NCBI GenBank assembly: GCA_016716705.1
Contig: JADJVF010000021.1
Location: 9,220-73,219 of the forward strand
Length of the DNA stretch: 64,000 nt
Direction: 5' to 3'
Source: Holophagales bacterium
Lineage (GTDB): Bacteria > Acidobacteriota > Thermoanaerobaculia > UBA5066
Position numbers and translations under genes: made by a program
Notes under the pieces: model-generated
The model's database searches: none
What the model saw: only the letters and a program-made list of their open reading frames with translations
Told to the model about the DNA's origin: nothing
Part shown: positions 34,693 to 43,516 of the stretch, piece after piece
Layout of the letters: the number at the start of each line of letters is the position of its first letter
How positions within the stretch are numbered: position 1 is the stretch's first letter

Positions 34693-36624
34693 TCACGCCA
34701 CGAGGTCGCGCTCGAAGGCGTCGTGGTCGGGAAGGGCGGCGAGCCGCTCGCGTGCCGCGGCGACCCTCGGAGCGGATGCGAGCCCCGTCGTCTCCGCGAG
34801 GAAGAGGATGTACCCCGCGACCCCCTTCGCGTAGAGGAGCCGCGCCTCGTCGCTGGCGCCGTAGAAGCGGGCCCGCTGCGCGTAGCCGGCCGCCCCGTGG
34901 TCACCGAGGCGCGACGTGGAGCCGGCCGCGGCGAGGACGTAGAGGAAGTTGTACTCGAAGAAGAACATGTGGTCGGGCGACGGCACGAGGTCTGAAAGGG
35001 CGGCCCTGAGCGCCTCGGGCGACGCGAAGGCGCCGTCGGCGCTGCGCCCCTCGTGGGCGAGCGCGTGGAGGACGAACTCGCGCGCGAAGCGCTGCCGCAC
35101 GGGGTCGGCGGAGAAGGCGCCTTCGATCGCGAGATTCCGGGTGAAGCCGTACCAGTCGTTCCAGAGAGCCGCGTCGCGCGGGTCCGTCGAGCGGGAGAGG
35201 GCGACGCCCATCTCGTAGGTGTAGCGGCCCGAGGTCTTGATCTCGAGCCCCTGGCGCGTCACGTCGCCCGCGACCGCGTAGTTTCCGGCCGACTTGCCGC
35301 TCCCCGAGTGGAAGCCGATCGAGGAGCCGAACCCGCGGGCCACGGCGGTGAGGCTCTCCACCGTCCGGCGCAGCTCGACGTCGTCCGGGTAGGGGAAGTT
35401 CTTCTGGAAGCCGATGGCGGGGGCGACGTAGTGGATCTCGACACCGAGGGCTTCCGCGAGGGCGAGGCAGACGGCGAGCGTTTCGGGGGTCGTGCGTCCC
35501 GGCAGCTCGTCGATCGAGAGCTCGCGGAAGTAGCGTCGTCCGATCTCCGTCGTGAAGAGCTCGCGACGGACGCGGGCGTAGGCCTCGTCGCGGCGGACGA
35601 GCTTCCTCATGGCGGGGAGGAGCGTCGCGAAGAGCCGCCTCGCGGCGGCCTCGTCGAGCGAGAGGCCGAGCGGGGCGACGCGCGCGAGGACGCGCCGGAA
35701 GAGGTCCGCCGCGTCGAGCGCGGCGAAGGCGCGATCGACGTCCTCGGGGGTTTCGGGGGGCGGTGTCGCCGCGAGCTCCGGGGAGAGGTCGAACGTGATG
35801 TAGCTCGCGAAGGCGCAGCCCTGGACGAGCTCTTCCTCGATCGCGTCGAAACGCCCGCCGATCGGCTGGTGGTCGGCGTTGAAGCCCCAGGGGATCCGCC
35901 GGCGGTGGAAGCCGCACTTCAGGTAGGCCACGACGGCCGCGTGCGACATCCCCTCGACCGACTGCCCCTGGTGCCCCTCCGGGACCGTCCCGCCGATGAA
36001 CGGGAACGGGACCTCGACGAGCCGGTCCTCGAGCATCGCGTCGACGTCGTAGACGAGCTCGCGCGGGATCGAGTTCTGGTTCGCGGTGAGCGAGAGGCCG
36101 AGCTCCTTCATCGCCCACGCGACGGCAGGCCAGTGGAGCGTCGTGAAGCGGGCGCCGATGCCGAGGCTCGACCGCGAGAGGGTCCCGCGCGCCACCGGGA
36201 AGACGGTGCAGCCGGGGTCGTCCGCCAGGAGGAGGTTCTTGAGGGGCGCGAGCCCCTCCCAGAGGAGCGGGACGAGCTGCAGCCCGTCCCCGAGCGGGAC
36301 GGCCGCCGGGAGCGGAATCGGACCGGCACCCTCCGCCAGGAGGCCCGCGTCGCCCGTCGCGCGCTCCTCGACGACGAATACGCGCCACGACCCGACGTGG
36401 AGCTCGGAGGCCGGGAAGACGTCGACGAGCCCGAGGCTCCGCCGCATCGATCGGTTCCCGGCGGTCGACTCGCGAAGCAACGAGCGGAGCTGCGGGAGAT
36501 CCGTCCGGACGGCCTGCTCGAGGGAATGCGGGTCGAGGCAGAGATCGGGCGAGATGGCCGGGTTGTTGCGGATCCTCAGGCCCAGGCCGAGGAGGAAGCG
36601 GTTGATGGCCCGTGTGTCTCTCAT
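34693..36624 (-). CDS. uxaE: Tagaturonate epimerase-like protein (UxaE family)
   Basis: 643 residues from the ATG at 36624; GAGG sits 5 bases upstream, and a GTG at 36630 is the alternative. It is longer than the roughly 480-500 residue UxaE of Thermotoga. The C-terminal half carries FPYPDDVELRRTVESLTAV and IGFHSGSGKSAGNY, resembling the LHSGSDK-type metal or phosphate loop of UxaE. The extra N-terminal 200 residues include GCTVFPVARGTLSRSSLG and HWPAVAWAMKELGL. UxaE converts tagaturonate to fructuronate. It sits directly between the UxuB-type reductase and ExuT, as that pathway needs. Family call is moderately certain; residue-level catalysis is not verified. Confidence 0.7.
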   Translation of the reverse strand: MRDTRAINRFLLGLGLRIRNNPAISPDLCLDPHSLEQAVRTDLPQLRSLLRESTAGNRSMRRSLGLVDVFPASELHVGSWRVFVVEERATGDAGLLAEGAGPIPLPAAVPLGDGLQLVPLLWEGLAPLKNLLLADDPGCTVFPVARGTLSRSSLGIGARFTTLHWPAVAWAMKELGLSLTANQNSIPRELVYDVDAMLEDRLVEVPFPFIGGTVPEGHQGQSVEGMSHAAVVAYLKCGFHRRRIPWGFNADHQPIGGRFDAIEEELVQGCAFASYITFDLSPELAATPPPETPEDVDRAFAALDAADLFRRVLARVAPLGLSLDEAAARRLFATLLPAMRKLVRRDEAYARVRRELFTTEIGRRYFRELSIDELPGRTTPETLAVCLALAEALGVEIHYVAPAIGFQKNFPYPDDVELRRTVESLTAVARGFGSSIGFHSGSGKSAGNYAVAGDVTRQGLEIKTSGRYTYEMGVALSRSTDPRDAALWNDWYGFTRNLAIEGAFSADPVRQRFAREFVLHALAHEGRSADGAFASPEALRAALSDLVPSPDHMFFFEYNFLYVLAAAGSTSRLGDHGAAGYAQRARFYGASDEARLLYAKGVAGYILFLAETTGLASAPRVAAARERLAALPDHDAFERDLVA

Positions 36625-36655
36625 GTTCACCTCGCCGGTACGTCCTTGCGGCCGC

Positions 36656-37438
36656 TCAGATGCTCGTGGCGTGGAAGCCCCCGTCGACGACGATCTCGGC
36701 GCCGGTGATGAACGAGCCGGCCCGTTCGGAGGCGAGGAGGAGCGTGGCGCCGACGAGCTCGCGCGCCTCGCCGAAACGCCCGGCCGGCGTGTGCCCGAGG
36801 ATCGAGGCGACGCGGTCGGGCGTCAGGACCTTCCGGTTCTGCTCGGCCGGGAAGAAGCCCGGGACGAGGACGTTCACCCTCACGCCGAGCGGCGCCCACT
36901 CGCGGGCCAGGTTCTTCGAGATGTTGTGGACGGCGGCCTTCGACGCGGAGTAGGTGAAGACGCGGGAGAGCGGTGTCAGACCCGACATCGAGCCGACGTT
37001 GATGACGCTCGCGCCCGTCCCTTCGGCGCGCGCCCTCTCGACGAAGTACCGGCCGAAGACCTGGCAGGCGAGGAAGACCGCCTTCACGTTGACGGCGAAG
37101 ATCCGGTCGATCTCCTCCTCGGGAATGTCGAGGAACGGCTTCGGCGAGTTGATCCCGGCGCCGTTCACGAGGATGTCGACGCGGCCCGACCGGGCGAGGA
37201 CCTCCGCGAGGAGCGCTTCGAGCGCCGTCTTCGAGGTCGCCTCGCAGGAGGCGAATCCGCCGCGGCCTCCGGCGGCTTCGATCCTTCCGAGGCGCGCCTG
37301 CGCCTTCGTGGCGTCGCGGCCGACGAGGACGACTTCGGCGCCCGCCGCCGCGAGCCCCTCGGCCATGGCGCCGCAGAGCTCGCCGGTGCCACCGACCACG
37401 ACCGCCACCTTGCCGGCGAGATCGAACAGGTCGTTCAT
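36656..37438 (-). CDS. uxuB: Fructuronate reductase / D-mannonate dehydrogenase, SDR type (UxuB-like)
   Basis: Reduces D-fructuronate to D-mannonate with NAD(P)H. The product is 260 residues, ATG at 37438 preceded by GGAGGGAG. The SDR motifs are VVVGGTGELCGAMAEGLAAAG, NGAGINSPKPF and YSASKAAVHNISKNLA. The stretch VNVLVPGFFPAEQNRKVL is a hallmark of SDR-type UxuB rather than KduD. First gene of the uxuB-uxaE-exuT operon, driven by an operator-containing promoter at 37.5 kb. Confidence 0.83.
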   Translation of the reverse strand: MNDLFDLAGKVAVVVGGTGELCGAMAEGLAAAGAEVVLVGRDATKAQARLGRIEAAGGRGGFASCEATSKTALEALLAEVLARSGRVDILVNGAGINSPKPFLDIPEEEIDRIFAVNVKAVFLACQVFGRYFVERARAEGTGASVINVGSMSGLTPLSRVFTYSASKAAVHNISKNLAREWAPLGVRVNVLVPGFFPAEQNRKVLTPDRVASILGHTPAGRFGEARELVGATLLLASERAGSFITGAEIVVDGGFHATSI

Positions 37439-37497
37439 CGTTCTCCCTCCGGCCCCTCGCCCGGATCCCTGAGCCCCGTGGGAGGAGGAGCGGCGAA

Positions 37498-37525
37498 ATC
37501 ATAACTGGTAAATCCAATTTATGCA
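37498..37525 (-). promoter_or_regulatory. uxuB-uxaE-exuT promoter with operator
   Basis: On the minus strand TGCATA (37525-37520), 16 bases, TATGAT (37503-37498). The spacer carries TGGATTTACCA (TGGTAAATCCA at 37506-37516 on the plus strand), matching TGGT-n3-WCCA. The -10 is strong and the -35 poor. Confidence 0.58.
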
Positions 37526-37755
37526 CGCCCGATGTATGTGAGCTTACCGAATCTTTCGGCCAGCGAGGAGCCGCCCGGGCTCGCGGAGACCGGCGAACGG
37601 TTCCCCTGCGATGGGAACGGGAGCTGATCTCCTGCGGCTCCCGGCGCACTCGCCCGGGAAAGCGGCCGGGGCTGGCTCCGGTCCGGGGCAGGGGTGCGGG
37701 GTCCGCCCGCGAGGCCTTTGGCGATCCTCACTTCCTGACCATGTGGCACTCCCTC

Positions 37756-37784
37756 TTGACAAATGGTCATTCCACTAGCATCTT
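37756..37784 (+). promoter_or_regulatory. larA-like/kinase promoter with operator
   Basis: Consensus -35 TTGACA (37756-37761), 17 bases, CATCTT (37779-37784). The spacer contains TGGTCATTCCA at 37764-37774. The layout, with the operator two bases after the -35, closely resembles the GH43 promoter at 24975-25003. Confidence 0.6.
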
Positions 37785-37848
37785 GAACGGGCCTGCCGGA
37801 CCATTCCGGAAACCTGGCGAACAGGCCGGCGGGACGGGAGCGCTCGGA

Positions 37849-39109
37849 ATGCGGATCGGATACGGCCACGCGGAACGGCCCCTCTCGACGGAGGAGGTCC
37901 GGGCGATCGTCGAGCAGGCGGTCGCGGCCCTCGACAGGCGCTGGCGGCGGATCCTCGTCCTCGTACCGGACGGCACCCGGACGATGCCCCTGGCGCTCCT
38001 CGTCGACCTCCTCGAGGCGACGCTCGGCCCCTGCACCGACGCCCTCGACTACCTCGTGGCCCTCGGGACCCACAGGCCCATGAACGACGAGCAGCTCTCG
38101 CGCCTCCTGGGCCGCCGCGTGTGGAAACGGCCGGGCCGGTCGGAGCCGCGTCTTCAATCACGACTCCAGCCCCGAATCCCTGACGCGCGTCGGGACGATC
38201 TCCGCCGCCGAGGTGGGGGAGATCACCGGGGGGCTCCTGAACGAGGAAGTTCCCGTCCGCGTGAACCGCCTCGTCTACGACTACGACGTCGTCCTCGTCT
38301 GCGGTCCGGTCTTTCCGCACGAGGTCGTCGGGTTCTCCGGGGGAAACAAGTACTTCTTCCCCGGCATCGCGGGCCCCGAGGTCATCAACCTGACGCACTG
38401 GCTCGGGGCGCTCCTCTCGAGCTACGAGGTCATCGGCTCGGGCTACACGCCGGTGCGCGCCCTCATCGACCGCGCTGCGGCCCTCGTCGACCGGCCGAAG
38501 GCCTGCTTCTCGGCCGTCGTCACGCACGAGGGTCTGGCCGGGCTCTTCTTCGGCGACCCGCACGAGGCGTGGCTCGCGGCGTCCGAGCTCTCGGCGCGCG
38601 TCCACATCACGTGGGTCGACGCGCCGTATCGGAAGGTCGTCTCGGTGATGCCTCCGATGTACGAGGACCTCTGGACGGCGGCGAAGGGGATGTACAAGGT
38701 CGAGCCGGCCGTGGCCGACGGGGGAGAGGTCGTCCTCTACGCGCCGCACCTGTCCGAGGTGAGCTTCACGCACGGTCCCGCGATCGAGGAGGTCGGCTAC
38801 CACTGCCGCGACTACTTCCTGGCGCAGTGGGACCGGTTCCGGAATCACCCCTGGGGCGTCCTCGCGCACTCGACCCACCTCAAGGGGCTCGGGCGCTACG
38901 ACGCGGCGACGGGCCTCGAGACGCCGAGGGTCGCGGTGACGCTCGCGACGGCGATTCCCGAGGAGCGCTGCCGGAGGCTGAACCTCGGGTACCTCGACCC
39001 GGCCTCGGTCGACCTCGAGGCGCTGAAGGGGCGGGAGGACGAGGGGCTCCTCGTCGTCCCGCGCGCGGGGGAGAGGCTCTACAAGGTCCGGCGGAACGCC
39101 GGGGCGTGA
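37849..39109 (+). CDS. LarA-like nickel-pincer racemase/epimerase family protein (apparent frameshift near 38,130)
   Basis: The ATG at 37849 (MRIGYGHAERPLSTEEVRAI) opens about 93 codons ending LVALGTHRPMNDEQLSRLLGRRV. The protein then continues one frame over as GRSRVFNHDSSPESLTRVGT and runs to 39109. LarA-family hallmarks are present: the GTHRPM histidine motif, FPHEVVGFSGGNKYFFPGIAG, and a C-terminal domain with a Ser/His-bearing ALTHG-like stretch. LarA homologues interconvert 2-hydroxy acids, including lactate, malate and D-gluconate. Next to a KDG-type kinase and under the locus operator, an aldonate 2-epimerase is plausible (inference). The break lies near GTGGAAACGGCC and is probably an indel error, since the two halves join perfectly. 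Confidence 0.78.
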
Positions 39110-39162
39110 CGAAAGGACGAAGGTATGACGCATCCCGAGGTCAGGTGTCCCAGGGAGCCCCG

Positions 39163-40245
39163 ATGAGGAACCCGCTCGCGATCCGTCCCGGCGGGGCGTA
39201 CGACTTCGTCTCCCTCGGCGCCCTCGTCCACCGTCTCGACCCCGGCCTCGTCCCGTTCCGCAAGGCGACCCAGTGCCGCATCCACGTCAGCGGCGGCGAG
39301 TTCAACTGCGCCGCGAACCTCGCCGACGCCTTCCGGATGAAGACCGCCGTCGTCTCCGCGATGGTCGACTCCCCGATCGGCGGCCTCATCGAGGAGCGCG
39401 TGAGGGCGATGGGGGTCACGGGGATCTGGCGCCGCTTCGAGCACGACGGCGTCACCGGCCCGAACATGGCGGCCGTCTACAGCGACCGGGGCTTCGGCGT
39501 CCGGCCGCCGGTCGTCTTCTACAACCGGGCCAACGAGGCCGCCGCGCGTCTCGCTCCGGGCGACGTCGACTGGGACGCCCTCTTCGCCAGCGGCGTGCGG
39601 TGGTTCCACAGCGGCGGCATCTTCGCGGCGCTCTCCGAGACGACGGCCGAGCTGATCGTCGAGGGGATGAAGAAGGCCCGCGCGGCCGGGGCCGTCACCT
39701 CGTTCGACCTGAACTACCGGGCCAAGCTCTGGAAGATCTCCGGGGGCGAGGCGCGCGCCGTGGACGTGATCCGGCGGATCGTCGAGAACGTCGACGTCCT
39801 CGTCGGGAACGAGGAGGACCTGCAGAAGGGGCTCGGCATCGCGGGGCCCGAGGTCGCCGCGGCGTCGAAGCTCGACCCGACCGCGTTCTTCGGGATGATC
39901 GACAAGGTCGTCTCACGTCACCCGGGCGTCAAGGTCGTCGCGACGACTCTGCGCGAGGTCCTCTCGACGAACCGTCACCGCTGGAGCGCCGTCGCCTGGG
40001 TGGACGGGACGACGATCGCGGCGCCGACGGCCGACCTCGACGTCCTCGACCGCGTCGGCGGCGGGGACGGTTTCGCTTCGGGCTTCTTCTACGGCCTCCT
40101 CTCGGGCGAGACGCCGGAGGAGGCGCTGAAGCTCGGCTGGGCGCACGGCGCCCTCCTGACGACCTTCCCCGGCGACACGACGATGGCGACCGTCGAGGAC
40201 GTGCGGGCGTTCGCGATGGGGGGCTCGGCTCGGATCCAGCGCTGA
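39163..40245 (+). CDS. PfkB-family sugar-acid kinase, KDG-kinase-like (second copy)
   Basis: 360 residues, ATG at 39163 after AGGGAG. PfkB features are GGEFNCAANLADAFRMKTAVVSA, SFDLNYRAKLWK (the motif shared with the KdgK at 4.5-5.6 kb), NEEDLQKGLG and DRVGGGDGFASGFFYG with the catalytic Asp. It differs from the first kinase by a longer N-terminus and a VFYNRANEAAARL loop. It starts 54 bases after the larA-like gene, probably in one operon. It may phosphorylate KDG, an epimeric 2-keto-3-deoxy acid, or an aldonate; the paralogy suggests a distinct substrate. Confidence 0.83.
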   Translation: MRNPLAIRPGGAYDFVSLGALVHRLDPGLVPFRKATQCRIHVSGGEFNCAANLADAFRMKTAVVSAMVDSPIGGLIEERVRAMGVTGIWRRFEHDGVTGPNMAAVYSDRGFGVRPPVVFYNRANEAAARLAPGDVDWDALFASGVRWFHSGGIFAALSETTAELIVEGMKKARAAGAVTSFDLNYRAKLWKISGGEARAVDVIRRIVENVDVLVGNEEDLQKGLGIAGPEVAAASKLDPTAFFGMIDKVVSRHPGVKVVATTLREVLSTNRHRWSAVAWVDGTTIAAPTADLDVLDRVGGGDGFASGFFYGLLSGETPEEALKLGWAHGALLTTFPGDTTMATVEDVRAFAMGGSARIQR

Positions 40246-40254
40246 GAGGGGCCT

Positions 40255-42186
40255 TCAGGCCCCGGTCTTCAGCACCGCCCGCAGCATCTCGCCCACGCTC
40301 CACGCCTGCGCCACGCAGCCCCCCGGGCGGTGCGGCGGGTCGCCGTCGAAGACCTCGGGGAGGAGGCCGAGGCCCGCTCCGAAGAGGTGCTCGACGAGGG
40401 GCGCGAGCCACGCAGCCGCCGTCCTCCGGCTGTCGGGGGTGTTCCCGCGGACGGCGAGGTGGGCGTCGACGAGCGGGCCGAGGAGCCAGGGCCAGGCGGT
40501 CCCCTGGTGGTAGGCCGCGTCGCGCTCGGCGGGGCCGCCTTCGAAGCGGCCGCGGTAGTCGGGGTGGGCGGGGTCGAGGGTCCGGACGCCGTACGGGGTG
40601 AGGAGGCGCCCTTCTACCGCCCGGAGGACGCTCGCCGCGCGGGCGCCCGTGAGGAGCGGGCGGTGGAGGGAGAGGGCGAAGAGCTGGTTGGGGCGGAGCG
40701 AGAGGTCGCGCGACCCGTCGGGCGCGACGACGTCGGCGAGGTAGCCGGACTCCTCGTCCCAGAAGAGCGCGGCGAAGCTCTCCCGCGCCTGGTCGGCGAG
40801 GGCGAGGAGGCGCGCCGCCGTGAAGGCGTCGCCGAGGTTCGCGGCGTAGAGCGCGACGATGCGCAGGGCGTTGTGCCAGAGCGCCTGGACTTCCACCGGC
40901 TTGCCGCTGCGCGGGGTGACGACGAGGCCGTCGACCTTGGCGTCCATCCAGGTCAGCTGCTGCCCCGGCTCGCCCGAGGAGAGGAGGCCGTCGACGTCGG
41001 CACGGATGCCGAAGCGGGTCCCCCGAAGGTGACGCTCGACGATCTCGACGAGAAGCGGGTAGACGTGACGGAGGAAGGCCTCGTCGCGGGACGCCTCGTG
41101 ATACGCGCGCACCGCCTCGACGAACCAGAGCGTCCCGTCGACGTTGTTGTACTCGGGCTCGGTCCCCTCGTCGGGGAAGCGGTTGGGAACCATGCCGCGG
41201 TCGACGTGCCGGGAAAAGGTCTCGAGGACCGACCGGGCGACGTCGAACCGGCGCGTGGCGAGGAGGAGGCCGGGGAGGGCGATCATCGCGTCGCGCCCCC
41301 AGTCGGTGAACCAGGGGTAGCCGGCGATGATGGTCCACCCATCGCCGCGCTTCACGACGAATCGATCGGCGGCCGCGCGCAGGAGACGCAGGAGGCGACG
41401 GTCGGAGCCGGCCCCTTCGACGCGCCGGCGGCGTTTCTCCTCGGCGGCGCAGAGTGCCGGCGCGTCGGCCGCCGAGCGGTTCCCGAGCGTCGCGACGAGC
41501 GTCGCCCCGGGGCGGACGGAGAGGTCCCACGAGAAGGCGAGGGGCGAGAAGAGATCCTCGGTGTACTCGAAGCCGCGTTCGCGGTCGAGGTCGTACTCGA
41601 GGCCGCGGTACCAGAAGAACGTCTCCGTGACCGACTCCGCGTCGTGAGCCAGGCGCAGGTCGGGGAGATCGACGCAGGGGTGAAGGCGGACCACTCCGTC
41701 TTCCCGCCAGACGGCCGGGTCGCACGGCGTGGCGGGGCCGCGCAGCTCGTGGTGGCCGCGGTAGACGAGAAGCGGCCGCACCTCGAGGCGGACCGGTCCC
41801 GCGGGCTCGGACGTCAGCTCCCAGCAGACGACCGCGGTTTCCTCCCCGTGGACGAGGAGGAACGTCCGCTTCAGCCGCACGTCCCCGACCTCGAACTCCC
41901 AGGTCGGGAACGGGTCGACGCGGAAGGCGCGCAGGTGGAGGTCGCCCCGGGGGTGGAGCCGGCCCGCGTAGCGGTTGACGGAGAGGTCGAACCGCTCTTC
42001 GCCGAGGACGAGCGTCTCCTCGAGCTTGCCGAGGAGAACGGCGCGGCCGGTGGGAGGCGAGGTCGCCGCCACGAGGAGGCCGTGATACCGGCGCGCATTG
42101 CGGCCCGAGACGGTCGACAGCGCGAAGCCGCCGAGACCGTTCGTCTCGAGCCACTCGGCGTCCGGGAGGAGGGAAGGTCCGTTCAT
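40255..42186 (-). CDS. Glycogen debranching enzyme / amylo-alpha-1,6-glucosidase (GH133-like)
   Basis: 643 residues acting on glycogen branch points in the cytoplasm. The N-terminal beta-sandwich begins EWLETNGLGGFALSTVSGRN, the classic GDE_N motif, with RRYHGLLVA. The (alpha/alpha)6 catalytic barrel has WTIIAGYPWFTDWGRDAMIA with the acid/base Asp, RFPDEGTEPEYNNVDGTLWF, LTWMDAKVDGLVVTPR, and AYHQGTAWPWLLGP. It converges with the PfkB gene (9-base gap) and lies outside the operator-controlled units, so it is probably unrelated to pectin use. Confidence 0.93.
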   Translation of the reverse strand: MNGPSLLPDAEWLETNGLGGFALSTVSGRNARRYHGLLVAATSPPTGRAVLLGKLEETLVLGEERFDLSVNRYAGRLHPRGDLHLRAFRVDPFPTWEFEVGDVRLKRTFLLVHGEETAVVCWELTSEPAGPVRLEVRPLLVYRGHHELRGPATPCDPAVWREDGVVRLHPCVDLPDLRLAHDAESVTETFFWYRGLEYDLDRERGFEYTEDLFSPLAFSWDLSVRPGATLVATLGNRSAADAPALCAAEEKRRRRVEGAGSDRRLLRLLRAAADRFVVKRGDGWTIIAGYPWFTDWGRDAMIALPGLLLATRRFDVARSVLETFSRHVDRGMVPNRFPDEGTEPEYNNVDGTLWFVEAVRAYHEASRDEAFLRHVYPLLVEIVERHLRGTRFGIRADVDGLLSSGEPGQQLTWMDAKVDGLVVTPRSGKPVEVQALWHNALRIVALYAANLGDAFTAARLLALADQARESFAALFWDEESGYLADVVAPDGSRDLSLRPNQLFALSLHRPLLTGARAASVLRAVEGRLLTPYGVRTLDPAHPDYRGRFEGGPAERDAAYHQGTAWPWLLGPLVDAHLAVRGNTPDSRRTAAAWLAPLVEHLFGAGLGLLPEVFDGDPPHRPGGCVAQAWSVGEMLRAVLKTGA

Positions 42187-42237
42187 GGTGCGCGACCGCT
42201 CAGGAGACGTTACACCGGCAGGCCGGGGAGCGCACCT

Positions 42238-42612
42238 TCAACGGACCCAGACGGTCGTTCGGAAGGTCCTCTCCGGGGGCGAGTTCCTGGCGGTGGCGTA
42301 GGTGGCGACGAGGTCGGTCACGCCCGGCCGGCGCGCATGGAACGGAATCCTCACGCTCGTCCCGCCCGGCTGCTCCTCGGCGGGGCCCTTCCGCTCCAGG
42401 ACCTTCTCGTCGACCTCGACGACGTACCACTTCGCTTTCGAGCCGGGAGTGACGGCCAGGTCGAGGAGGAGCTCGTCGCCCGTGCGGGCTTCGAGGGTCT
42501 TGCCCTGCGAGGCATCGGTCGCGAGCCAGACGCTTCTTCCTTCCCATGGGCACTTGCAGGCGCCGAAGAGGAGCCCGAGGGAGAGCGCGGAGGTGGCGAC
42601 GATGCGTCTCAT
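42238..42612 (-). CDS. Small lipoprotein with chagasin (I42)-like domain
   Basis: 124 residues from the ATG at 42612; the frame is open upstream only as a shadow of the opposite-strand gene. The signal peptide ends in a lipobox (LLFGACKCPW). The remainder, with LEARTGDELLLDLAVTPGS, KWYVVE, VRIPFHARRPGVTDLVATY, has the strand order of chagasin-type cysteine protease inhibitors. However, the NPTTGY loop that defines them is replaced by PGSKAKW. An I42-like fold without proven inhibitor activity is the best call. It is 51 bases upstream of the GH133 gene on the same strand. Confidence 0.6.
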   Translation of the reverse strand: MRRIVATSALSLGLLFGACKCPWEGRSVWLATDASQGKTLEARTGDELLLDLAVTPGSKAKWYVVEVDEKVLERKGPAEEQPGGTSVRIPFHARRPGVTDLVATYATARNSPPERTFRTTVWVR

Positions 42613-42661
42613 GGCTCGAAGTCTAGGCCGCGGGCCGCCTGCCGCGCTATGGTGGAGGTCC

Positions 42662-43516
42662 GTGACCGCACCTTCCCGCTTCTCCCGCAGCCACCGCGTC
42701 GTCGCCGGTGACCCGCCCGGTGCCGCCGACGTCCTTGCCCGCGTGACCGGGCTCTCCAAGGGCGTCGTGAAGGACGCGATGCGCAAGGGGGCCGTCCACG
42801 TCGGCCGGTCGGGGCGCTCCCCGAACCGCCTCCGGCGCGAGACGGCGACGGTGAGGCCGGGGGACGTTCTCGAGATCCACTACGACCCCGAGCTGCTCGC
42901 CCTCCGACCGCCAGAGGCGACGCTCGTGAAGGACGCCGTCCGCTGGTCCGCCTGGAGCAAGCCGGCGGGGCTCCTCTCCCAGGGAACGGAGTTCGGCGAC
43001 CACGCCTCGCTCCTGCGGCAGGTCGAGAAGCGGCTCGACCGCCCCGTGTTCCTCGTTCACCGCCTCGACCGCGAGGTCGAGGGGCTCGTCCTCGTGGCCC
43101 ACGACGCGACCGCGGCCGCGGCGCTCTCGGCCCTCCTGCGCGAAGCGAAGGTCGTGAAGCGCTACCGTGCCGAGGTGATCGGGAACGTGGAGGCCCGCCA
43201 CGGGAAGGAAGGGTCGATCGATATTCCTCTCGACGACAAGCCGGCCCGCACGCTTTTCCGGGTCGACGAGTACGACCCCCTTCGCGACACGACGACGCTC
43301 GACGTGACGATCGAGACCGGCCGGCACCACCAGATCCGGCGCCACCTCGACGCAATCGGGCACCCCGTCCTCGGCGACCCGCGGTACGGCGCCGGAAACA
43401 AGAACCGCGAGGGTATTCGCCTCGCGGCCGTGTTTCTCGGGTTCCGGGACCCGTTCACCGGGAAGGACGTCGAGCTGCGCCTCGGCGAGGCGCAGCCCGA
43501 GCCGCAGACAGTCTAG
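42662..43516 (+). CDS. RluA-family RNA pseudouridine synthase
   Basis: 284 residues from the GTG at 42662, preceded by GGAGG. An N-terminal S4-like segment (ADVLARVTGLSKGVVKDAMRKGAVHVG) precedes the catalytic domain. The catalytic motif is HRLDREVEGLVLVAHD, with the nucleophilic Asp in RLDRE. The C-terminal GRHHQIRRHLDAIGHPVLGDPRYG is a strong family signature. The target RNA (23S rRNA, or tRNA) is not evident. Its stop overlaps the convergent TonB receptor stop by 4 bases (TCTAGA). Confidence 0.92.
   Translation: MTAPSRFSRSHRVVAGDPPGAADVLARVTGLSKGVVKDAMRKGAVHVGRSGRSPNRLRRETATVRPGDVLEIHYDPELLALRPPEATLVKDAVRWSAWSKPAGLLSQGTEFGDHASLLRQVEKRLDRPVFLVHRLDREVEGLVLVAHDATAAAALSALLREAKVVKRYRAEVIGNVEARHGKEGSIDIPLDDKPARTLFRVDEYDPLRDTTTLDVTIETGRHHQIRRHLDAIGHPVLGDPRYGAGNKNREGIRLAAVFLGFRDPFTGKDVELRLGEAQPEPQTV

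Larger units (their letters stand above)
37439..37848. other. Divergent intergenic region between uxuB and the larA-like gene
   Basis: 410 bases with two operator-bearing promoters, one at each end (37498-37525 minus, 37756-37784 plus). The 230 bases between them are GC-rich with small inverted repeats, and no gene was recognised there. Confidence 0.6.
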
